This document shows positions 43,858-53,522 of a DNA stretch of 64,000 nt, piece after piece. Source of the DNA: Xanthobacteraceae bacterium (GTDB lineage: Bacteria > Pseudomonadota > Alphaproteobacteria > Rhizobiales > Xanthobacteraceae); assembly GCA_019635585.1 (NCBI GenBank), contig JAHBZE010000001.1, positions 558,001 through 622,000 on the forward strand. The letters are read 5' to 3'. Below the pieces are notes generated by a model that did not search any database, had not been told where the DNA came from, and was given only the letters and a program-made list of their open reading frames with translations. Made by a program: the position numbers and the translations under genes. Numbering within the stretch: position 1 is the first letter of the stretch; each line of letters starts with the position of its first letter.

Positions 43858-43887
43858 ATCTCCCGCCGCTTCAAGCGATGAAGTGGC

Positions 43888-44517
43888 ATGCAGCTTTATT
43901 CCTACTGGCGCTCGTCGGCGAGCTACCGCGTCCGCATCGCGCTCGCGCTCAAAGGTTTGTCTTACCAAACAATCGGCATCCATCTGGTGAAGGGCAAGCA
44001 CACTGAGAAGTCCTTTGTCGCGATCAATCCGCAAGCACGCGTGCCGGCGCTGAAGCTCGACTCGGGCGACGTGCTGATCCAATCGCTCGCAATTATCGAC
44101 TATCTCGACGAAGTTTATCCTTCGCCGCCGCTGCTCCCGGCCGATCCGCTCCTGCGCGCACGCGTGCGCGCGGTATCCCAGGTGGTGGCGATGGACATCC
44201 ATCCGCTCGGCAACACCGGCCCGCGCAACTACATGCTCAAGACGCTGAACCTCGATCTGGAAACCGTCGATGGCTGGACCCGGCACTGGATCGAAAATGG
44301 ATTCGCGGCCGTCGAGAGAATGATCTCGCCGGGGCCTTATTGCTTTGGCGCGCAACCGACGCTTGCGGACATCGTACTCGTGCCGCAGGTCTTCAACGCG
44401 CGGCGCTACAAGGCCGACATGACGAAGTTCCCCAAGATCGTGGCCATCGACGAAACCTGCCAGAAGCACCCCGCGTTCGCAGCTGCGGCCCCCGCGGTGC
44501 AGCCTGACGCCGAGTAA
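43888..44517 (+). CDS. maiA: Maleylacetoacetate isomerase (zeta-class GST)
   Basis: A 209-residue GST with the zeta-class motif YSYWRSSASYRVRIAL (catalytic Ser and glutathione-binding residues), NPQARVPALKL and the C-terminal CFGAQPTLADIVLVPQVFNA. It isomerises maleylacetoacetate to fumarylacetoacetate with glutathione. It supplies the step between hmgA and fahA, which lie in the operon at 38-41 kb on the other strand. It is 30 bases after btaB, so it may be transcribed from the same promoter, an odd mixture of lipid and aromatic functions. Confidence 0.92.
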   Translation: MQLYSYWRSSASYRVRIALALKGLSYQTIGIHLVKGKHTEKSFVAINPQARVPALKLDSGDVLIQSLAIIDYLDEVYPSPPLLPADPLLRARVRAVSQVVAMDIHPLGNTGPRNYMLKTLNLDLETVDGWTRHWIENGFAAVERMISPGPYCFGAQPTLADIVLVPQVFNARRYKADMTKFPKIVAIDETCQKHPAFAAAAPAVQPDAE

Positions 44518-44591
44518 ACGGCTCGTCACCATCATTCCGTCACGTTATTCTGTGTTTTAGCGACGAATCCACGTATCTAGCGGCAAGATTC

Positions 44592-45764
44592 ATGGCTCTT
44601 GAGCGGCGCAACGGCTTGGCGATGGCGGCTCTCGTGGCGCTGATGGGCGCGGCGGGCGCACAACCTTTGCCGCCTGCGAATATCCCGGACGCGCCGCCGC
44701 CCCCGCCGCAGCAGAATCAGCAGCCCTTCCCGCAACAGCGTACCCAGCAGGCGCCGACGCCCAACTCCAGCCCGGTATGCCAGCGGCTCGAGGCAGCGCT
44801 CGCCGAAGTGAACCGTGGCCCCGCCGGCGCGAACAACGACACCATCTCGCGCTATGAAGACGCGATCGTGAAGCAGCGGCAGGAACTCGACCAGGCGCTC
44901 GCGACCTCGCGGCGGCTGGGCTGCGAACGCCGCGGCTTCTTCATCTTTGGCGGCAGCCAGCGCCCCGAGCAGTGCAACCAGCTCGAGCCGCAGATCGATC
45001 GCATGCGCGCCAATCTCGACCGCATGCAGCAGGAGCTTTCGCAGGTTCGCGGCGGTAACACCGACGCGAACTACACGCGCGACCTACAGCGGCGTCAGAT
45101 TCTCACGTCGCTGAACCAGAACAACTGCGGGCCGCAATATCGCAACGTGGCGCTGCCGCCGTCGCGTCCGCGCGGCTTCCTGGACAGGCTGTTCGGCAAC
45201 ACCGACGAAAATCCGGACGTCGCGCCAAACGAGATGCCGGAAGGCGCAGGCTTCCGCACCGTCTGCGTACGCATGTGCGACGGCGCATTCTTCCCGATCA
45301 GCTTCTCGACCGTGCAGTCGCACTTCGGCGAAGACGAAGCGCTGTGTAAGCGCCAGTGTCCCGCGGCGGAAGTCGCGCTCTATACCTATAGCAATCCGGG
45401 TCAGGATATTCAGCAGGCGGTTTCGCTTTCGGGCCAGCTTTATTCGGCGCTACCGAATGCCTTCAAATACCGCACCGAATACAATCCCAGCTGCTCGTGC
45501 CGCGGTCCCGGCCAAAGCTGGGCTGACGCGCTAGGACAGGATCAGACGATCCAGCGCGGCGACATCATCGTCACCGAGCAGCAGTCGAAACAGCTCTCGC
45601 AGCCGAAGCAGGGCCCGATGACGCCGCGCCCGAAGAACCAACCGAATACTTCGGTGTTCGAGCCGCCGGTGCCGACGCCGCCCGCGGCCGAAAGTCCGCC
45701 GCTGACACCAGACGGCAAGCGCAAGGTGCGCGTGGTCGGCCCGCAGTTCTTTACCGGACGCTAA
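44592..45764 (+). CDS. DUF2865 secreted protein
   Basis: A 390-residue protein with an N-terminal hydrophobic signal (AMAALVALMGAAGAQ) and a proline/glutamine-rich stretch (residues 25-60). A helical region with heptad character (residues 75-160, RQELDQALATSRRLG) follows, then a cysteine-containing core: CVRMCDGAFFPISFST and LCKRQCPAAEVALYTYSNPG. These core motifs are typical of DUF2865, confined mainly to Hyphomicrobiales. A coiled coil plus a C-terminal Pro-rich tail suggests an envelope role. It converges with gltX, with the stops two bases apart. Confidence 0.85.
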   Translation: MALERRNGLAMAALVALMGAAGAQPLPPANIPDAPPPPPQQNQQPFPQQRTQQAPTPNSSPVCQRLEAALAEVNRGPAGANNDTISRYEDAIVKQRQELDQALATSRRLGCERRGFFIFGGSQRPEQCNQLEPQIDRMRANLDRMQQELSQVRGGNTDANYTRDLQRRQILTSLNQNNCGPQYRNVALPPSRPRGFLDRLFGNTDENPDVAPNEMPEGAGFRTVCVRMCDGAFFPISFSTVQSHFGEDEALCKRQCPAAEVALYTYSNPGQDIQQAVSLSGQLYSALPNAFKYRTEYNPSCSCRGPGQSWADALGQDQTIQRGDIIVTEQQSKQLSQPKQGPMTPRPKNQPNTSVFEPPVPTPPAAESPPLTPDGKRKVRVVGPQFFTGR

Positions 45765-45766
45765 GT

Positions 45767-47113
45767 TCAGGCTGTCTCGCCGCGTAGCCGCGCCGACGCG
45801 CGCGCACGGCCGATCAGCGGAAGAAGTGCCCGCAATTCGGGGCCGTTTTCACGGCCGGTAAGCGCAATCCGGAGCGGGTGAAAAAGCTCGCGCCCTTTCC
45901 TGTTCGCGGCCGGCTTGATCGCGGCAAGCCACTCGTCCCAGACCTTGCCGCTCCAGGGCTCCGCGGGGAGCAGCGCTTCCGCTAGCTTGCAGAAGTCGCG
46001 GTCTTCGTTCGCGATCTGCGACGCCATCGGCGCGGACACGACCTCCCACCAATCCTTCGCATCCGAAAGCCGCGCAAGATTGCCGCGCACGGCGAGCCAG
46101 AATTTCTCACCGCCGCCGACGCCGAGCGCATCCAGACGTTCCGCCACTGAAGCGTAGGTCTCGCCGTGCAGCGTCTTCGCCGTCAGCGCGTCTAGATCGG
46201 CGGGATCGAAACGCGCGGGCCCGTGCGAAATCTTTTTGAAATCGATCTTGTCCGCGAGCGCATCGAGCGTTTGCACTGGCTCGACCGCGAGCGAAGTACC
46301 GGTGAGCACGGCGGCAGCCGCAATCGCCAACGCTTCGTGCCCCGCCTGGCACAACGACTGGATCGAAAGCGAACCGAAGCGCTTGGAAAGTCCCTCGCCG
46401 CCCGGCAGCGTCAGAAGATTATGATGCGCGAACACCGGCGCCTTGCCGCCGAGCGCATCGAACATATCGAGTTGCGCCGCCGTATTGGTGATGTGATCCT
46501 CGCCGCGGATGACGTGCGTCACGTTCATGTCGATGTCGTCGATCACCGAGGACATCGAGTAGAGCCAGGTGCCGTCGGCACGGCAGATCACAGGATCGGA
46601 GAGCGAGGCGGTATCGATCGAGATTTCGCCGCGCACCAGATCATTCCACTTCACCAGGCGATGATCGAGCTTGAAGCGCCAGTAAGGCTTGCGGCCTCCG
46701 CTCTCGTATTTCGCGCGGTCTTCATCGCTCATCGCGAGCGCGGCACGGTCATAGACCGGCGGCAGGCCGCGCCCGAGCTGGCGCTTGCGCTTGCGGTCGA
46801 GTTCTTCCTCGGTCTCGTAGCAGGCATAGACGCGGTTCATGCCGCACAGTTTTTCGAGTGCTGCCTCGTAGCGCGCGACCCGTGCCGACTGCTTTTCAAT
46901 TTTGTCGGGCGGAATGCCGAGCCAGACGAGATCCTGCTTGATCGCCTCGGCAAAGCGCTCTTCCGAGCGGGCGCGATCGGTGTCGTCGAGGCGCAGGATG
47001 AAGGTGCCGCCCGCTTTCCGCGCGTAAAGCGCGTTCAGGAGCGCGGTCCGCGCGTTGCCAATGTGGATCAGGCCAGTCGGAGAAGGCGCAAAACGGACGA
47101 CGGGGCCAGACAT
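45767..47113 (-). CDS. gltX: Glutamyl-tRNA synthetase (alphaproteobacterial, 448-residue form)
   Basis: A 448-residue class I synthetase with FAPSPTGLIHIGNARTALL (HIGH motif), LRLDDTDRARS, VIRGEDHITNTAAQLDMF and GEGLSKRFGS (KMSKS motif). Many alphaproteobacteria carry two gltX copies, one charging tRNA-Gln for the GatCAB amidation route, and this shorter form could be either. It is divergent from the tadE-like gene, with a 194-base AT-rich spacer. No neighbouring gene clarifies which tRNA is used. Confidence 0.93.
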   Translation of the reverse strand: MSGPVVRFAPSPTGLIHIGNARTALLNALYARKAGGTFILRLDDTDRARSEERFAEAIKQDLVWLGIPPDKIEKQSARVARYEAALEKLCGMNRVYACYETEEELDRKRKRQLGRGLPPVYDRAALAMSDEDRAKYESGGRKPYWRFKLDHRLVKWNDLVRGEISIDTASLSDPVICRADGTWLYSMSSVIDDIDMNVTHVIRGEDHITNTAAQLDMFDALGGKAPVFAHHNLLTLPGGEGLSKRFGSLSIQSLCQAGHEALAIAAAAVLTGTSLAVEPVQTLDALADKIDFKKISHGPARFDPADLDALTAKTLHGETYASVAERLDALGVGGGEKFWLAVRGNLARLSDAKDWWEVVSAPMASQIANEDRDFCKLAEALLPAEPWSGKVWDEWLAAIKPAANRKGRELFHPLRIALTGRENGPELRALLPLIGRARASARLRGETA

Positions 47114-47218
47114 TCGGAAAACTCTCGGAATCGCAGTGCAAGCGAAGCTCTAGGCCAGCAAAGGCCTGACGCGCCATCGAAAAGCGCACCGGTAACCTCT
47201 CGTTAAGAAACACACTAA

Positions 47219-47248
47219 TAGGTTGAGTATATCGATCAATTTAACCTA
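47219..47248. promoter_or_regulatory. Inverted repeat in the gltX-tadE intergenic region
   Basis: TAGGTT (47219-47224) and AACCTA (47243-47248) form an inverted repeat with an 18-base AT-rich spacer in the divergent promoter region. It may be an operator for one of the flanking genes. No family can be named. Confidence 0.3.
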
Positions 47249-47307
47249 GGCGTTATTTTCTCGCGGTACGGTCGCCGCTGTTCCGATCTCGTTGTGTGAG
47301 CAGGACC

Positions 47308-47796
47308 ATGCCTGAGCAAACCCAGAAGGCCTCTGCCCGACTTCAGCGGATCCCGGCATGGCGCCTACCGTGGCGCAAGCTGCCTCGTGGCTTCAGCGAC
47401 CGCTCAGGGGCCGCCGCCATCGAGTTCGCCATCGTCGGGCCGCTCTTTTTCATGGTGCTGCTGGGCGTCCTGATCTTCGCGATCTATTTCGGCACCGTTC
47501 ATTCGGTGCAGCAGATCGCGGCGGAGGCGGCGCGGGCGACCGTGCAGGGCCTGAGCGAAACCGAGCGCGCGGAACTCGCGCAGAACCAGGTGCGAAACAT
47601 CGTCGGCAGCTATCCGCTGATCGACCCGAATTATCTCACCGTGACGGCCGCGACCTCGCAGACCGACGCCAACCTCTTCAACGTATCCATCAGCTACGAC
47701 GCCTCGCGCTCGATCGTATTCGCATTCGAAGGCTTGATCCCCATGCCTCCGAAAACGATCGCACGCAGCGCCGTCGTCCGGCGGGGCGGTTACTGA
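47308..47796 (+). CDS. TadE-like pilus protein
   Basis: A 162-residue protein with the TadE pattern: basic N-terminus, then SGAAAIEFAIVGPLFFMVLLGVLIFAI, a prepilin-like helix with the conserved Glu five residues in. After it there is a periplasmic domain (residues 70-160). It should be a minor pseudopilin of a Tad/Flp pilus. Only the TadG-like gene is adjacent. The remaining tad genes are not in the window. ATG 47308 was chosen over TTG/ATG 47296. Confidence 0.85.
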   Translation: MPEQTQKASARLQRIPAWRLPWRKLPRGFSDRSGAAAIEFAIVGPLFFMVLLGVLIFAIYFGTVHSVQQIAAEAARATVQGLSETERAELAQNQVRNIVGSYPLIDPNYLTVTAATSQTDANLFNVSISYDASRSIVFAFEGLIPMPPKTIARSAVVRRGGY

Positions 47797-47798
47797 CA

Positions 47799-49499
47799 AT
47801 GCCCCGCCGGCTCCCTTTCCGCGCGGCGGCGCTGCGCGGCTTTCTGCGCGACGAGCGCGGCGGCATCGCAATCATGGCCGCTGCATTCGCGATCTGTGGG
47901 ATCGCTGCTCTCGCCGTCGGCGTCGATGTCGCGTCGGTTTTCGTGGAACGGCGGCGGGCGCAAGGCGCGGTCGATCTTGCAGCGATAGCCGCCGCGCGCG
48001 ATCCCGAAAAAGCGCTGCAGGCTGCAACCGCGACCGTGAACGACAACGGCGTATACGGCGTACGGCAGATCCGTATCACCAAAGGCAATTACGTTCCCAA
48101 TCCAGCGGTACCGGCAAATTTGCGTTTTGTCGCGAACGGCACGCCGGTGAACGCGGTCATGGTCGAACTCGACAGCAAGGCGCAAACCTATTTCGGAAAA
48201 AGCTTTCTGCCCGAAGGCACCTTCGACGTCGCAACGCGCGCGACCGCCGTTTCCACCGCGCAGGCCGCTTTCACGGTCGGCTCACGACTCTTATCGCTCG
48301 ACGGCGGGATCCTGAACGCGTTCTTGAGTGGACTGCTCGGCGGGAATGTCTCGCTGACCGTGATGGATTACAACGCGCTCGCCGGATACAACGTCGATCT
48401 CTTCAAGTTTTCGAACGCGCTTGGCACGTCCGTTGTCGGTCAGGCCGGTACCTACGAACAGCTTGCGGCGACGCAAGTTTCTGTCGGCCAGATCATCGAC
48501 GCGATGATCAGTGTCGCGCAGGCTAACGGCGGCGGTGCGCAGGTCGATTTCGCGCTCCGGCAACTGAAGAATTATTCCGACGCCAATAACGTGAAGCTCT
48601 ACGTGAACAAGCTGTTCGATTTCGGACAGAGCAATTCGCTGCAATTCGGACAGGGTGCCGCCGCGTTGCAGGCGAAAGCGACCGCGCTTTCGCTCGTCCT
48701 GGCGGCGGCGGAAGTCGCGAACGGCGCCAATCAGGTGGACATCACGTCAAACCTGAATGTGCCTGGGCTGCTCGGCACGCAACTCGGCATTACGATCGGC
48801 GAGCGGCCGCAGTCGTCGCCGTGGATTCGTTTCGGCGCGGAAGGCGTCGAAGTTTATACCGCGCAGACGCGCGTGCGGTTGATCGCGCAGGTCGGCGGCT
48901 CGGGTCTCTTGTCTGCGGTCACGCTGCGCGCACCGCTTTACGTCGATATTGCCGCGGCCCGCGCGCGGCTTGCGGATATTTCCTGCGGAGCAAATCCCGT
49001 AAACGACATGCGGGTGACGCTCGCCGTCCGGCCTTCGCTCGTGAATGCGTGGATCGCCGAACCGGTCACGCTCGCCGGCTGGAAAACGCTCGGCAGCCCG
49101 CCGAACATGACCAATGCGTCGATTGCGAATGTTGCGGGCCTCATTACCGCGACGGGCAAGGCGAACGCGGAAATCACGAATATGAGCGACACGAATGTCG
49201 TGTTTCGCTATGCCGATATTTCCGGTCTCACTGCGAAGAACGTAAAGACCCACGATTTCACGCAATCGCTGACCGCGAGCCTGCTCGGCAATCTCACGCT
49301 GAACGTCGGCGTCGGCGGCCTGCTCAGCCTCACGCCAACTACTGTCGTCGCAGCACTGATCCGTTCGATCCTGACGCCGGTCGCGCCGACAATCGATAAC
49401 GTGCTGAACAACGTGTTGAAGACGCTCGGCATCGGGCTCGGCGAAGCGGATGTCTGGGTGAACGGCGTCCGCTGCGATGGTGCGGCGCTGGTGCGCTGA
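47799..49499 (+). CDS. TadG-like pilus/surface protein
   Basis: A 566-residue protein. Its N-terminus resembles TadE/TadG: DERGGIAIMAAAFAICGIAALAVGVDVASVFVERRRAQGAVDLAAIAAAR, a single membrane segment and the AVDLAALAA-type motif, followed by a long extracytoplasmic domain rich in Ala, Val, Thr and Asn with few cysteines. It follows the tadE-like gene by two bases. TadG-type proteins stabilise Flp pili. The large C-terminal domain has no family I recognise. Confidence 0.8.
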   Translation: MPRRLPFRAAALRGFLRDERGGIAIMAAAFAICGIAALAVGVDVASVFVERRRAQGAVDLAAIAAARDPEKALQAATATVNDNGVYGVRQIRITKGNYVPNPAVPANLRFVANGTPVNAVMVELDSKAQTYFGKSFLPEGTFDVATRATAVSTAQAAFTVGSRLLSLDGGILNAFLSGLLGGNVSLTVMDYNALAGYNVDLFKFSNALGTSVVGQAGTYEQLAATQVSVGQIIDAMISVAQANGGGAQVDFALRQLKNYSDANNVKLYVNKLFDFGQSNSLQFGQGAAALQAKATALSLVLAAAEVANGANQVDITSNLNVPGLLGTQLGITIGERPQSSPWIRFGAEGVEVYTAQTRVRLIAQVGGSGLLSAVTLRAPLYVDIAAARARLADISCGANPVNDMRVTLAVRPSLVNAWIAEPVTLAGWKTLGSPPNMTNASIANVAGLITATGKANAEITNMSDTNVVFRYADISGLTAKNVKTHDFTQSLTASLLGNLTLNVGVGGLLSLTPTTVVAALIRSILTPVAPTIDNVLNNVLKTLGIGLGEADVWVNGVRCDGAALVR

Positions 49500-49508
49500 C
49501 GACGTACG

Positions 49509-51248
49509 CTAGAAGTCGATCACTTCCGTCCGCGCGGCGACGGCGCCCTGCGAGAGCGACTTGTCCGGCTCAGCGGCCTTTGTGCCTGGATCGCGGAAGC
49601 GGTTGGTGATCGGATAGCGCCGGTCGCGGCCGAAATTCTTCAGGGTCACTTTCACGCCGGGCGCTGCCTGCCGGCGCTTATACTCGGCAATATCGAGCAG
49701 ACGCGCGACCTTCATCACGGTTTCTTTCTCGAAGCCTGCCTCGACGATCTGCGCGACCGACTCTTCTTTTTCAACGAGGCGCTCGAGGATGGCGTCGAGA
49801 ATGTCGTAAGGCGGAAGCGAGTCCTGATCTTTCTGGTTCTCGCGCAGCTCCGCCGACGGCGCCTTGGTCAGAATATTTTCCGGGATGACGATGCCGTCCG
49901 GCCCCATCGCGTCCGCCGGCTTCCAGCGGTTACGCAACGCCGAGAGCCGGAACACTTCGGTCTTGTAGAGGTCCTTGACCGGATTGTAGCCGCCGTTCAT
50001 GTCGCCATAGAGCGTCGCGTAACCCACCGACATTTCCGACTTGTTGCCGGTCGTCACCACCATCGGCCCGAACTTGTTCGAGATCGACATGAGAATCGTG
50101 CCGCGCGCGCGCGATTGCAGATTTTCTTCGGTGATGTCGCGGTTCGTGCCCTTGAACATCTCGCCGAGCGTTTTCTCGAGCCCCTCGACCGCGTCCGCGA
50201 TCGGCACGATGTCGTAGCGCACGCCGAGTGCCGCCGCGCAATCCTTCGCGTCTTTGAGCGACTCCTCCGACGTATAGCGATAAGGCAGCATCACACAATG
50301 CACGCGATCGGCACCCAGCGCATCGACCGCCATCGCGGCGCAGAGTGCGGAGTCGACGCCGCCGGAAAGCCCGAGCACCACGCCCTTGAAGCCGTTTTTG
50401 TTCACGTAGTCGCGCAGGCCCAGTACGCAGGCGGAATAATCCGCCGCATCGCCTTCGATGTCGGGCACCACCGGACCATTCTCGCAACGCCAGGTGCCGC
50501 CCTCGCGCTTCCAGTCGGTGATGACTATGCTTTCCTGAAACGACGGAAGCTGGAACGCGAGCGAACGGTCGGCATGTAGCGCGAACGAAGTGCCGTCGAA
50601 GACAAGCTCGTCCTGCCCGCAGACCTGATTGACGTAAATGAACGGTAATCCGCTTTCCGTGACGCGCGCGACCGCGTGCGAAAGCCGCACGTCCTGCTTA
50701 GTGCGGTCGTAAGGCGAGCCGTTCGGCACGATCAGGATTTCTGCACCGGTTTCGCTCAAACATTCGACGACGTCCGGCGTCCAGATATCTTCGCAGACCG
50801 GACTGCCGATGCGAACGCCGCGAAAATCCATCGGCCCCGGCAACGGCCCCGGAACGAAAACGCGCTTCTCGTCGAACACGCCGTAATTCGGCAGATCCAC
50901 TTTGAAACGCACTGCGGAAATCTTGCCGCCGTCGAGCAAACAGACGGCGTTATAGAGCTTGCGGTCTTCGACCCACGGCGTGCCGATCAACACGGCCGGA
51001 CCGCCGTCCGCGGTTTCGCGCGCAAGCGCCTCGATCTCGGCGCGGCATGCTGCCTGAAACGCTGGCTTCAGCACGAGGTCTTCGGGCGGGTAGCCCGCGA
51101 TGAAAAGCTCGGATAGCACCAGCAGATCGGAGGTCCCTTTTGCCGCCACCGCGCGCGCACGGCGCGCCTTCTCCGCGTTTCCGGCGATGTCGCCGACCGC
51201 GGGATTGAGCTGTGCGATGGCAAGCCTGAGCCGGTCTTTCGCTGTCAT
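49509..51248 (-). CDS. nadE: Glutamine-dependent NAD+ synthetase
   Basis: A 579-residue two-domain enzyme. The N-terminal nitrilase-type glutaminase (residues 1-270) shows the Glu, Lys and Cys (SPVCEDIWTPDV) triad regions. The C-terminal synthetase has the ATP-binding loop LGLSGGVDSALCAAM and GNKSEMSVGYATLYGDM. It makes NAD+ from nicotinic acid adenine dinucleotide with glutamine and ATP. It is divergent from the membrane protein gene at 51348 by about 100 bases. Confidence 0.95.
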   Translation of the reverse strand: MTAKDRLRLAIAQLNPAVGDIAGNAEKARRARAVAAKGTSDLLVLSELFIAGYPPEDLVLKPAFQAACRAEIEALARETADGGPAVLIGTPWVEDRKLYNAVCLLDGGKISAVRFKVDLPNYGVFDEKRVFVPGPLPGPMDFRGVRIGSPVCEDIWTPDVVECLSETGAEILIVPNGSPYDRTKQDVRLSHAVARVTESGLPFIYVNQVCGQDELVFDGTSFALHADRSLAFQLPSFQESIVITDWKREGGTWRCENGPVVPDIEGDAADYSACVLGLRDYVNKNGFKGVVLGLSGGVDSALCAAMAVDALGADRVHCVMLPYRYTSEESLKDAKDCAAALGVRYDIVPIADAVEGLEKTLGEMFKGTNRDITEENLQSRARGTILMSISNKFGPMVVTTGNKSEMSVGYATLYGDMNGGYNPVKDLYKTEVFRLSALRNRWKPADAMGPDGIVIPENILTKAPSAELRENQKDQDSLPPYDILDAILERLVEKEESVAQIVEAGFEKETVMKVARLLDIAEYKRRQAAPGVKVTLKNFGRDRRYPITNRFRDPGTKAAEPDKSLSQGAVAARTEVIDF

Positions 51249-51347
51249 GGAATGGGTCTAACGCCGCGCCGGACAGGCGGCAATGCCAGCCTTCCGTCGT
51301 GCAGCCTTTGCGGTAGTATAGCGGCAAATCAAGGGAGGCCTGCGGCA

Positions 51348-51893
51348 ATGGCGAAGCGCAAATACCAGACCCGGAAGGAAGCCGGAATCATCCTCGCGGT
51401 CTGCGGCGTCATTTCGGGCCTGCTCTCCGCCTACGTGACGATCGAAGGCACCGAACTTTTCGGGGTGCCGATGCTGCCTGCCTTGTTCTTCGGAATCGTC
51501 ATTGCGCTCGGCATCTATTCGTGGGAGTCGCATAATCCGATCCCAATGCTGATCGTGTTCGCGGGCGTCGTCATCGCCTGGTGGTGCGCGTTCCGGCTCG
51601 CCGTTTCGCTTTACGACGAAAAAAACAAGCTCGCGCTCATCTGGATCGGCGCTATCTCGGGCTTCGCGGGCGCGCTGCTCACCTCGATCACGCTGTGGGT
51701 CGCGAGCGAGGACTTCCGCGCCAACAAGAGCATCGTGAAGACGGTGATCTTCGGCACGCTTGCCGGCACGCTGCTCTATTTCATGGAAAGCGCTGGGCCG
51801 ATCCACGGGCTGACGCCGCTGTTCGTGGTCTGGCAGGCGGGTATTGCCGGTGTCGTCGGCTACGCGCTTGCGTTCCGGCCGATACCGGACTGA
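51348..51893 (+). CDS. Multi-span membrane protein of unknown function
   Basis: A 181-residue protein with about six hydrophobic helices (GIILAVCGVISGLLSAYV, ALFFGIVIALGIYSW, IPMLIVFAGVVIAWWCAF, LIWIGAISGFAGALLTSI, TVIFGTLAGTLLYFM, LFVVWQAGIAGVVGYALAF). Its N-terminus is basic (MAKRKYQTRKE), placing it in the cytosol. No motif of a known transporter or enzyme is visible. GGGAGG precedes ATG 51348. A strong terminator follows at 51914-51940. Confidence 0.75.
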   Translation: MAKRKYQTRKEAGIILAVCGVISGLLSAYVTIEGTELFGVPMLPALFFGIVIALGIYSWESHNPIPMLIVFAGVVIAWWCAFRLAVSLYDEKNKLALIWIGAISGFAGALLTSITLWVASEDFRANKSIVKTVIFGTLAGTLLYFMESAGPIHGLTPLFVVWQAGIAGVVGYALAFRPIPD

Positions 51894-51913
51894 ATTTTCT
51901 AGAACGGGAAAGG

Positions 51914-51940
51914 AAAATGGCCGGGTCACCCGGCCATTTT
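51914..51940. terminator. Bidirectional rho-independent terminator between the membrane protein and DAHP synthase genes
   Basis: A perfect 12-base stem AAAATGGCCGGG/CCCGGCCATTTT with a three-base loop is followed on the plus strand by TTTTTATTTTC. On the minus strand it is followed by TTTTCC. It stops both convergent transcription units, and its right end is only six bases from the DAHP synthase stop. Confidence 0.9.
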
Positions 51941-51945
51941 TATTT

Positions 51946-53331
51946 TCAGAAGCCTGCGACCGCCGAGATCGGCCGCGCACGCTCTACACGTTCGCGCTTG
52001 AGCAGGTCGGCAACCAGGAAAGCCATCTCGATCGCCTGCTCCGCATTGAGGCGCGGATCGCAATGCGTGTGATAGCGGTCGCCGAGATCGGTGTCGGAAA
52101 TCGCGCGCGCGCCGCCCGTACATTCGGTGACGTTCTGGCCCGTCATTTCGAGATGAATGCCGCCGGCATGCGTGCCTTCCGCGGCATGCACCGCGAAGAA
52201 CTCGCGCACTTCCTGCAGGATGAGATCGAATGGCCGCGTCTTGTAGCCGCCCGCGCTCACCGTGTTGCCGTGCATCGGATCGCAGGACCACACGACCTTG
52301 CGGCCGTCCTGCTTCACCGCGCGGATCAGGCGCGGCAGATGCTCGCCGACCTTGCCCGCGCCGAAGCGAGCGATCAGCGTGATGCGGCCCGGCTCCCGCT
52401 CCGGATCGAGAATCTCGAGCAGCTTCAGCAAGCCCTCGGCGGTCGTAGAAGGACCGCACTTTATGCCGAGCGGATTCTTGATGCCGCGCGCGAACTCGAC
52501 ATGCGCGTGATCGGGCTGGCGCGTGCGGTCGCCGATCCAGACCATGTGACCGGAGGTGTCGTACCAGTCGCCGGAAGTGGAATCGACGCGCGTCAACGCC
52601 TGCTCGTAGCCGAGCAGCAATGCCTCGTGCGAGGTGTAGAAATCGGTCGTGCGCATTTCCGGATGCACTTCCGGGTCGATGCCACAGGCGCGCATGAAAT
52701 CGAGCGTCTCGGTGAGACGTGTCGCCAGCGCTTCGTAGCGCTCCGACTGCGGACTGTCCTTCACGAAGCCGAGCATCCACTGATGCGCGTTGGAAATGTT
52801 CGCGTAACCGCCGGTCGCGAAAGCGCGCAGGAGATTGAGCGTCGCCGCTGATTGGCGGTACGCTTCCAATTGGCGCTTCGGATCGGGAATGCGCGCTTCC
52901 TCGGTGAACTCCGGGCCGTTGATGATGTCGCCGCGATAGCTCGGCAATTCCTTGCCACCCTGCTTCTCGGTCGGAGACGAGCGCGGCTTTGCGAACTGAC
53001 CGGCGATGCGGCCGACCTTCACCACCGGCGAGGCGGCCGCGAACGTCAGCACAACCGACATCTGTAGGAAGACGCGGAAGAAGTCGCGAATGTTATCGGC
53101 GCGGTGCTCGGCGAAGGACTCGGCGCAATCGCCGCCCTGAAGCAAAAAAGCGTCCCCGGATGCAACGGCGCCAAGCGCGCGCTTCAGCGCCCGCGCCTCG
53201 CCCGCAAAAACCAGCGGCGGAAAGCTCGCAAGCTGCTTCTCGACAGCCTCTAGCGCCTTCTGATCGGGGTAATCCGGGACCTGGACGATGGGCTTTTTGC
53301 GCCAGGAATCCGGGCTCCAACGCTCTTTCAT
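51946..53331 (-). CDS. Class II 3-deoxy-7-phosphoheptulonate (DAHP) synthase
   Basis: A 461-residue class II (plant-type) DAHP synthase: [50 protein letters not shown], and the late [10 protein letters not shown] and [15 protein letters not shown]. Class II enzymes are the usual single shikimate-entry enzyme in alphaproteobacteria. It condenses PEP and erythrose 4-phosphate. Start ATG 53331 with GGAG nine bases upstream. The C-terminal [20 protein letters not shown] region is complete. Confidence 0.94.
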   Translation of the reverse strand: MKERWSPDSWRKKPIVQVPDYPDQKALEAVEKQLASFPPLVFAGEARALKRALGAVASGDAFLLQGGDCAESFAEHRADNIRDFFRVFLQMSVVLTFAAASPVVKVGRIAGQFAKPRSSPTEKQGGKELPSYRGDIINGPEFTEEARIPDPKRQLEAYRQSAATLNLLRAFATGGYANISNAHQWMLGFVKDSPQSERYEALATRLTETLDFMRACGIDPEVHPEMRTTDFYTSHEALLLGYEQALTRVDSTSGDWYDTSGHMVWIGDRTRQPDHAHVEFARGIKNPLGIKCGPSTTAEGLLKLLEILDPEREPGRITLIARFGAGKVGEHLPRLIRAVKQDGRKVVWSCDPMHGNTVSAGGYKTRPFDLILQEVREFFAVHAAEGTHAGGIHLEMTGQNVTECTGGARAISDTDLGDRYHTHCDPRLNAEQAIEMAFLVADLLKRERVERARPISAVAGF

Positions 53332-53522
53332 CACGCGAAACTCCACTTGCGGGCGGACCCGCTTGAGGCCGGGGGTTATAGCGGGGGTCGCCGGAGGATG
53401 CCAGTTTTGCGGCGGAGCCCGCCTTGCGGGCGCTCAATGTTACGTCGCGGCCCCTAGCGGCGCGGTTAACGCGCTTGAAGGCCCCGTTTTCGCGTGGAGA
53501 ATGCGCGGCCAAGGACAGGCAA

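Noticed and set aside
47358-49499. Plus-strand frame open for 713 codons including the TadG-like gene
   Set aside because: The first 147 codons are an alternative frame of the TadE gene with arginine-rich composition. The TadG start is at 47799.
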